A stretch of DNA of 43,196 bases, from positions 1-43,196 of the forward strand of contig JAFGSK010000023.1 in NCBI GenBank assembly GCA_016934635.1, read 5' to 3'. The DNA is from Caldifarciminota bacterium (GTDB lineage: Bacteria; Hydrothermota; Tepidihabitantia; B3-TA06). Numbering within the stretch: the first letter of the stretch is position 1; every line of letters starts with the position of its first letter. Made by a program: the position numbers and the translations under genes. A model generated the notes under the pieces. The model was given only the letters and a program-made list of their open reading frames with translations. It was not told where the DNA came from and ran no database searches. Shown piece by piece: positions 39,773 to 43,196 of this stretch.

Positions 39773-39842
39773 AATTCATAGTCCTCGAGATATCTGACTG
39801 GTTATACTCCCCCAACAATTTTACACAAGTAAGATAACAGGG

Positions 39843-40697
39843 CTAGTAGTGATAGGCAACCATTACTGTACCAGGCCCGGTGTGTGAACCTATAAGAGGG
39901 GTGAGCTGGGCGGTGAATAGAAGGTTTACATCCAAAGCCTGGATTCCATGCCGGAACCTTGATAAAGCATCCTCCGCAAGATCTGCGTGTGCAAAAGCTG
40001 CCGTTAACGGTCCCTTTTTAGAAAGCCTGGCAATCTCCCTGATCATCGCTTTAATGTAATCCTTTCCGGTCATTTTAAGGCCTGTCATCTTGACCTGACC
40101 TTTGACTATCCCGATCGCCGGACGGAACCCGGCATTCTGCATCGCAAGTGCAGGCTTAGCCCATGGATCGTGCAGCCTGCCTCCCTTTACTAACCATTTA
40201 AGATCCTCGATGAATGCCAAAAGCTTGACAGTATGCCTGAATTCTTCAAGGCTCGCAACGACATCGTTAAGTTCCATGCCGTTCGCTATCAAATCATGCG
40301 CTCTCCAGACGACAAGCCCTTCAGCTACAGAGGCAAGGTTGCTGTCGAAAAGAGTAATTTTATTTTTATCGTCGGGGTCCATCTGCTCCCGGGCATTGTG
40401 GGCCGAGTCAAATGATCCTGAGAAGCCTTTGTAAAGAAGAACGGCAAGCACCTGATCGTATTTCTTTAACTGCTTCTCGTAGGCCTTCTTGAATCTGAGC
40501 GGAGACGGGGCAGAGGTCTTGGCCATCTTTTCCTTTTCCCTCATCTGCCGGTATATTTTTTTTGTGTCATAGACCTCCTCGTCATCGTCAGGGAACCAGA
40601 CCTGGAACTTGGCGACTTCTATATCCAGGGCCTTAGCACACTCCGGCGGGATATTACTCGTCTCGTCGGTTACGATGCCTATCTTACGAGTGTCCAT
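39843..40697 (-). CDS. fakB: DegV family fatty-acid-binding protein
   Basis: A 284-residue DegV/FakB-type protein that holds a fatty acid while a kinase phosphorylates its carboxylate. TDETSNIPPE (opening), TSAPSPLRFKKAYEKQLKKYD, and SGSFDSAHNA (Ser/His fatty-acid-binding motif) match the family, as does 'FIEDLKWLVKGGRLHDP' and the ending 'SHTGPGTVMVAYHY'. It is 6 bases after a DAK2-domain protein, and the two form an operon. The fatty acid preference cannot be read. The family SGT is SGS here. Confidence 0.85.
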   Translation of the reverse strand: MDTRKIGIVTDETSNIPPECAKALDIEVAKFQVWFPDDDEEVYDTKKIYRQMREKEKMAKTSAPSPLRFKKAYEKQLKKYDQVLAVLLYKGFSGSFDSAHNAREQMDPDDKNKITLFDSNLASVAEGLVVWRAHDLIANGMELNDVVASLEEFRHTVKLLAFIEDLKWLVKGGRLHDPWAKPALAMQNAGFRPAIGIVKGQVKMTGLKMTGKDYIKAMIREIARLSKKGPLTAAFAHADLAEDALSRFRHGIQALDVNLLFTAQLTPLIGSHTGPGTVMVAYHY

Positions 40698-40703
40698 AAG
40701 CTA

Positions 40704-41642
40704 CTAGTCCTCGGCCAGGTCTTCTATCTTGAAGCTCGTAATCTCGCTGATCTCGCTGAATCTGTGGGCGATATCTGCAACCATGTGGGGGCTGTCCGTA
40801 TGTATATGTATGGCAACCCTTTTTCCGGTAGGGGAGACGCGGATATCCAAACTATCTCCCAGGGGAGCGAACTCATCCTTCAGCAAATCTTCTTTTAATT
40901 TCTCCTCGGCCATAATTACTACTACAACTCCACCCCTTTCCCAGATCGTCTCCACTATAGTTTTACGAAAACTCTCTAAAAAGATCTGAAACCCCAAAGC
41001 CCCTGCATCGACTACGTGGTTTTCCTCTAGGTTATGAATCTCCTCGGGTGAGTTCTTTCCGCGAAGCAAAACCCCCAGCCTGTCGGTGGTCTTGAGAACC
41101 GACGCTCTGACTTTAGGGATGATTTCGTCGAACAGAGAAAGCAGATTCTTCTCTTTTTTACATCCGGCAAGGGCGGTTTTGGCACAACTTGAGATAGGGT
41201 CGAGGATCGTCCCTGACTTTGGCTGTGCAAATACCTTGTATCCACTTTGCCTGCCCCGCTCCATGGCGTGAGCCAGGCTCAGTGTATTAAGAACCAACTC
41301 ATCTCTAAGATGGTCTAGGAACCCTGAGAACCAGCCGGTAAATATCATCCCTGCGTTACCCCTGGCCGAATCAAGTAGTATCTCTTCCTGAAGCTCCTCG
41401 ATCAGCTCCCTCTTTGGTCTATTGTCGGTTCTTTGTATCCCCCGGATAATACCTTTGAGAGTACCAACTAGGTTGTCGCCGGTATCAGAGTCCCTGACCG
41501 GGAAGTAATTCATCTCGTTCACTTCTTCTTTACGGGGAGAGATGCGTTCGAGAAAACCGGTAAATGTGTTTACCAGAAGCTTCCTTGAAAGCTCTATCTC
41601 AGAGATAAAAATCCCCTGGCACTCATCCTTTATGTTAGCCAT
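40704..41642 (-). CDS. fakA: DAK2-domain (FakA-type) fatty acid kinase subunit, lacking the usual C-terminal domain
   Basis: A 312-residue protein. The DAK2 ATP-binding motif reads FPVRDSDTGDNLVGTLKGI, where FPVPDGDTGTNM is usual; the two Asp that hold magnesium are retained. The C-terminal part (GDSLDIRVSPTGKRVAIHIHTDSPHMVADIAH) matches the middle block of FakA. A full FakA is about 550 residues and continues with a DegV-like domain; this protein stops before it. The separate DegV gene downstream could compensate, or the protein is a short version. ATG 41642 lies 8 bases from the -10 box, so the transcript is near-leaderless. Confidence 0.84.
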   Translation of the reverse strand: MANIKDECQGIFISEIELSRKLLVNTFTGFLERISPRKEEVNEMNYFPVRDSDTGDNLVGTLKGIIRGIQRTDNRPKRELIEELQEEILLDSARGNAGMIFTGWFSGFLDHLRDELVLNTLSLAHAMERGRQSGYKVFAQPKSGTILDPISSCAKTALAGCKKEKNLLSLFDEIIPKVRASVLKTTDRLGVLLRGKNSPEEIHNLEENHVVDAGALGFQIFLESFRKTIVETIWERGGVVVVIMAEEKLKEDLLKDEFAPLGDSLDIRVSPTGKRVAIHIHTDSPHMVADIAHRFSEISEITSFKIEDLAED

Positions 41643-41650
41643 AGTGGATG

Positions 41651-41679
41651 ATTGTAACTAACGCGTCGATACCTGTCAA
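41651..41679 (-). promoter_or_regulatory. Promoter for the fakA-fakB operon
   Basis: Minus strand TTGACA (41674-41679), 17-bp spacer, TACAAT (41651-41656), 8 bases to the ATG. Confidence 0.78.
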
Positions 41680-41715
41680 CCGTAAACCCTTAACCAGTGA
41701 AATATCTTTCGAGTA

Positions 41716-41746
41716 AATAAAAACAAGGGGCATTATGCCCCTTGTT
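41716..41746 (-). terminator. Rho-independent terminator for the lipoprotein at 41788
   Basis: AACAAGGGGCA (41722-41732) pairs with TGCCCCTTGTT (41736-41746), loop of three, followed by TTTATTT on the minus strand. Confidence 0.88.
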
Positions 41747-41787
41747 ATGTAACTTACGGAACTATGAATCAAAAACCGGAGTAAACC

Positions 41788-42936
41788 TCATCTTAGGAAA
41801 AGGATTTGAGATTTTGCATCCAGGGCGCCGGCAACTTGCAAGTAGCTGATATAAACCCCGCTTGAAACCGGTTTACCTTCTTTATCTGTTCCGTCCCAGG
41901 TAACGGTGTGAGTTCCTGTACTTTGAACACCTTGAACTAGAGTACGTATCAAGCGACCCTGCGTATCGTAAATCGCAAGTTTTACGTCACCGGATTTAGG
42001 AATGGCATAATTAAGCGAGGTCGTGGATTTAAAAGGATTAGGATGGCAGCGTGAAAAAATCATGAGGGGCTGATCCGTCGCCTCCGAAGTCGCAGCGCCG
42101 CCGTCCCAGCCGGCAAGTCTGGCCATCATCCACCATGTTGCCCTGCCTTTCTGCTCGCAGCTCGTGAAGGTCGTGTGTGCGGCTTCGTTTCCATTAAACT
42201 GTTCGTGTTCCACGTCGACATCGGTTTCTTCATAGTCGTAGGTTGAATGATCCCACGTTGAACCGTTAGTCCACCAGCAGTCAAGGTCTGCAAAGTCGAA
42301 AAGAACCTTATCGTTGGCCTCGCAGTAATCGCGAATCTGCTCGTCGCGGAGAAAGCAGTTATAGCCCTGGGAACCTGTGGCCTGGCAGTTACAGGTCATG
42401 TATACGAAAGTAACTCCGGGATACTCGGTCTCGAGTTTAGCCATGGAATCGAGGTATTCCTGGGTTTGCTGCTCGTTGTAGCTGTAAAGTTGACAGCACC
42501 ACGACCACATGGATACGTTAATTTCCGGGTTGTGGTCGAGAACGTCACGGGTCAGGTTCATGCCGCCTTCAGCCTGCCAGTACAGTTCAGGTGTGATGTA
42601 GGTTTCGGATTCCTGTCCGTCGAAGATGCAGAGGGCTCCGGCCTCGGAAGGTAAGTTGCTGTACTGCTGGACCTGGCTGTACTTGGCGTCGGCGGTCTCG
42701 ATCCTCGAAAGCCCGGTAGTCAACTGACCGCCGTGGGAGGTGTGTGCGTAGTGAATCTTTAGATTTGCCTGCGCAGAGTCGATCCATTCGTCCGGGATCG
42801 CGGTAAGATCGGTACAGAGATGATTTATTATCATTGATGCGGGAAGCGGTTCTTCCTCTTCTTTAGTACAAGCCGTTGCAAAGAGGGGGATAATCAAAAG
42901 AGCTGTTAATATTATTACGCCTGGCTTTCTCGCCAT
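41788..42936 (-). CDS. SGNH-like lipoprotein with FlgD-Ig C-terminal domain
   Basis: A 382-residue lipoprotein starting at ATG 42936 with GGAG upstream; longer in-frame starts lack a signal peptide directly behind them. Signal [19 protein letters not shown] and lipobox ATAC. Residues about 45-300: '[14 protein letters not shown]' (same H-x-S-x-G-G layout as 20389-21099), then Trp- and Cys-rich segments ([10 protein letters not shown], '[17 protein letters not shown]'). The last 90 residues ('[19 protein letters not shown]', '[15 protein letters not shown]', '[12 protein letters not shown]') are a FlgD-Ig/type-A sorting-like domain. It is probably a surface esterase or glycan-binding enzyme; substrate unknown. 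Confidence 0.76.
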   Translation of the reverse strand: MARKPGVIILTALLIIPLFATACTKEEEEPLPASMIINHLCTDLTAIPDEWIDSAQANLKIHYAHTSHGGQLTTGLSRIETADAKYSQVQQYSNLPSEAGALCIFDGQESETYITPELYWQAEGGMNLTRDVLDHNPEINVSMWSWCCQLYSYNEQQTQEYLDSMAKLETEYPGVTFVYMTCNCQATGSQGYNCFLRDEQIRDYCEANDKVLFDFADLDCWWTNGSTWDHSTYDYEETDVDVEHEQFNGNEAAHTTFTSCEQKGRATWWMMARLAGWDGGAATSEATDQPLMIFSRCHPNPFKSTTSLNYAIPKSGDVKLAIYDTQGRLIRTLVQGVQSTGTHTVTWDGTDKEGKPVSSGVYISYLQVAGALDAKSQILFLR

Positions 42937-43131
42937 AGTGCTCCTTTCTGGCTCATGGCCTGTTAAGTTTAACACGTTTCCCCGACCGGGACGCCTTGAA
43001 CCAGACGGGTCCCCATAACATACTCGGTGTTTTCACACACCACTGAGGCACCCTCTCGACACGCTGAACACGCCGAGCTGTGCAGGATTGAACTTTGGAC
43101 TACGCCCGAGATCAATCCCACACTTAACCTA

Positions 43132-43159
43132 AGTGTATGCACGGATTGGAGTTTGTCAA
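43132..43159 (-). promoter_or_regulatory. Promoter for the lipoprotein at 41788, with a long leader
   Basis: Minus strand TTGACA (43154-43159), 16-bp spacer, TACACT (43132-43137). The leader to ATG 42936 is about 190 bases and has GGGAC/GTCCC complementarity (about 42989-43014) but no known riboswitch that I recognise. Confidence 0.65.
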
Positions 43160-43163
43160 ATGG

Positions 43164-43196
43164 GCGCATTGCCTCATCAGAAATCCACCTGACTGA
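43164..43196. repeat. 33-bp motif, copy C, cut by the window end
   Basis: Identical to 25300-25332, and in the same position: four bases upstream of a minus-strand TTGACA. The window ends inside it, as expected if an assembly stopped at a repeated element. Confidence 0.9.

Noticed and set aside
42969..43169. 66-codon minus-strand frame before the last gene
   Set aside because: It overlaps the predicted promoter and leader, has no ribosome site and no protein-like pattern.

Overview
This 43 kb window reads as a piece of the genome of an uncultured, Gram-negative-type (diderm) bacterium. Evidence: many lipoproteins with a clear lipobox, a PorV/PorQ-like outer-membrane barrel protein, and large exported proteins ending in FlgD-Ig/type-A-like C-terminal domains. 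The style (DGGY-repeat and FG-GAP proteins, DUF2723 protein, pyruvoyl arginine decarboxylase, DUF4349 pairs) resembles FCB-group or WOR-3/TA06-like candidate phyla; that placement is inference. Promoters follow the ordinary sigma-70 pattern (TTGACA, 16-17 bp, TAnnnT). Several start codons sit at the predicted transcription start, so leaderless mRNAs are probably common.

Layout. 1-2004: end of a DUF2723 glycosyltransferase-like membrane protein, then phosphate butyryl/acetyltransferase. 2334-3754: broken exported DGGY-repeat gene with a 13-bp homopolymer just after its signal peptide. 3952-5868: a promoter, tRNA-Ala(CGC), pyruvoyl-dependent arginine decarboxylase and three paralogous four-helix membrane proteins, all one way. 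6062-9129: alpha/beta hydrolase, an unknown protein with an in-frame TAG, and two paralogous lipoproteins. 9177-14314: leaderless two-gene operon for an FG-GAP cell-surface protein and a barrel-TPR protein. 14321-17859: two DUF4349 proteins and several small exported proteins, one with an in-frame TGA. 17902-24418: exported TPR-CHAT protease-like protein, SGNH-like lipoprotein, HNH nuclease, acyltransferase, DUF3795 and DsrE proteins. 24425-26698: paired exported paralogues, then an IS-like element with a DDE transposase. 26687-30346: Mut7-C-like protein, START-like protein, purC, SDR and methyltransferase. 30442-35288: frameshifted hemerythrin, leaderless rtcB, uvrC and an MBL hydrolase. 35525-37222: three tandem V4R/DUF2378-like genes. 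37251-41679: membrane protein, SNase-like nuclease, plsY and a convergent DegV/DAK2 fatty-acid kinase pair. 41723-43196: SGNH-like/FlgD-Ig lipoprotein, ending inside a copy of the IS-associated repeat.

Housekeeping functions (purC, uvrC, rtcB, plsY, tRNA) are mixed with a large set of envelope proteins, many as tandem duplicates: DUF5668-like x3, V4R-like x3, and three pairs of small exported proteins or DUF4349 proteins. Four genes carry apparent lesions (frameshifts or in-frame stops) near otherwise intact reading frames. These could be real decay, phase variation or assembly error, and raw reads would tell. The most unusual points are the poly-G tract behind a signal peptide, the arginine decarboxylase start 5 nt after a tRNA 3' end, the same 33-bp motif 4 nt upstream of two different -35 boxes, and the split minimal fatty-acid kinase.
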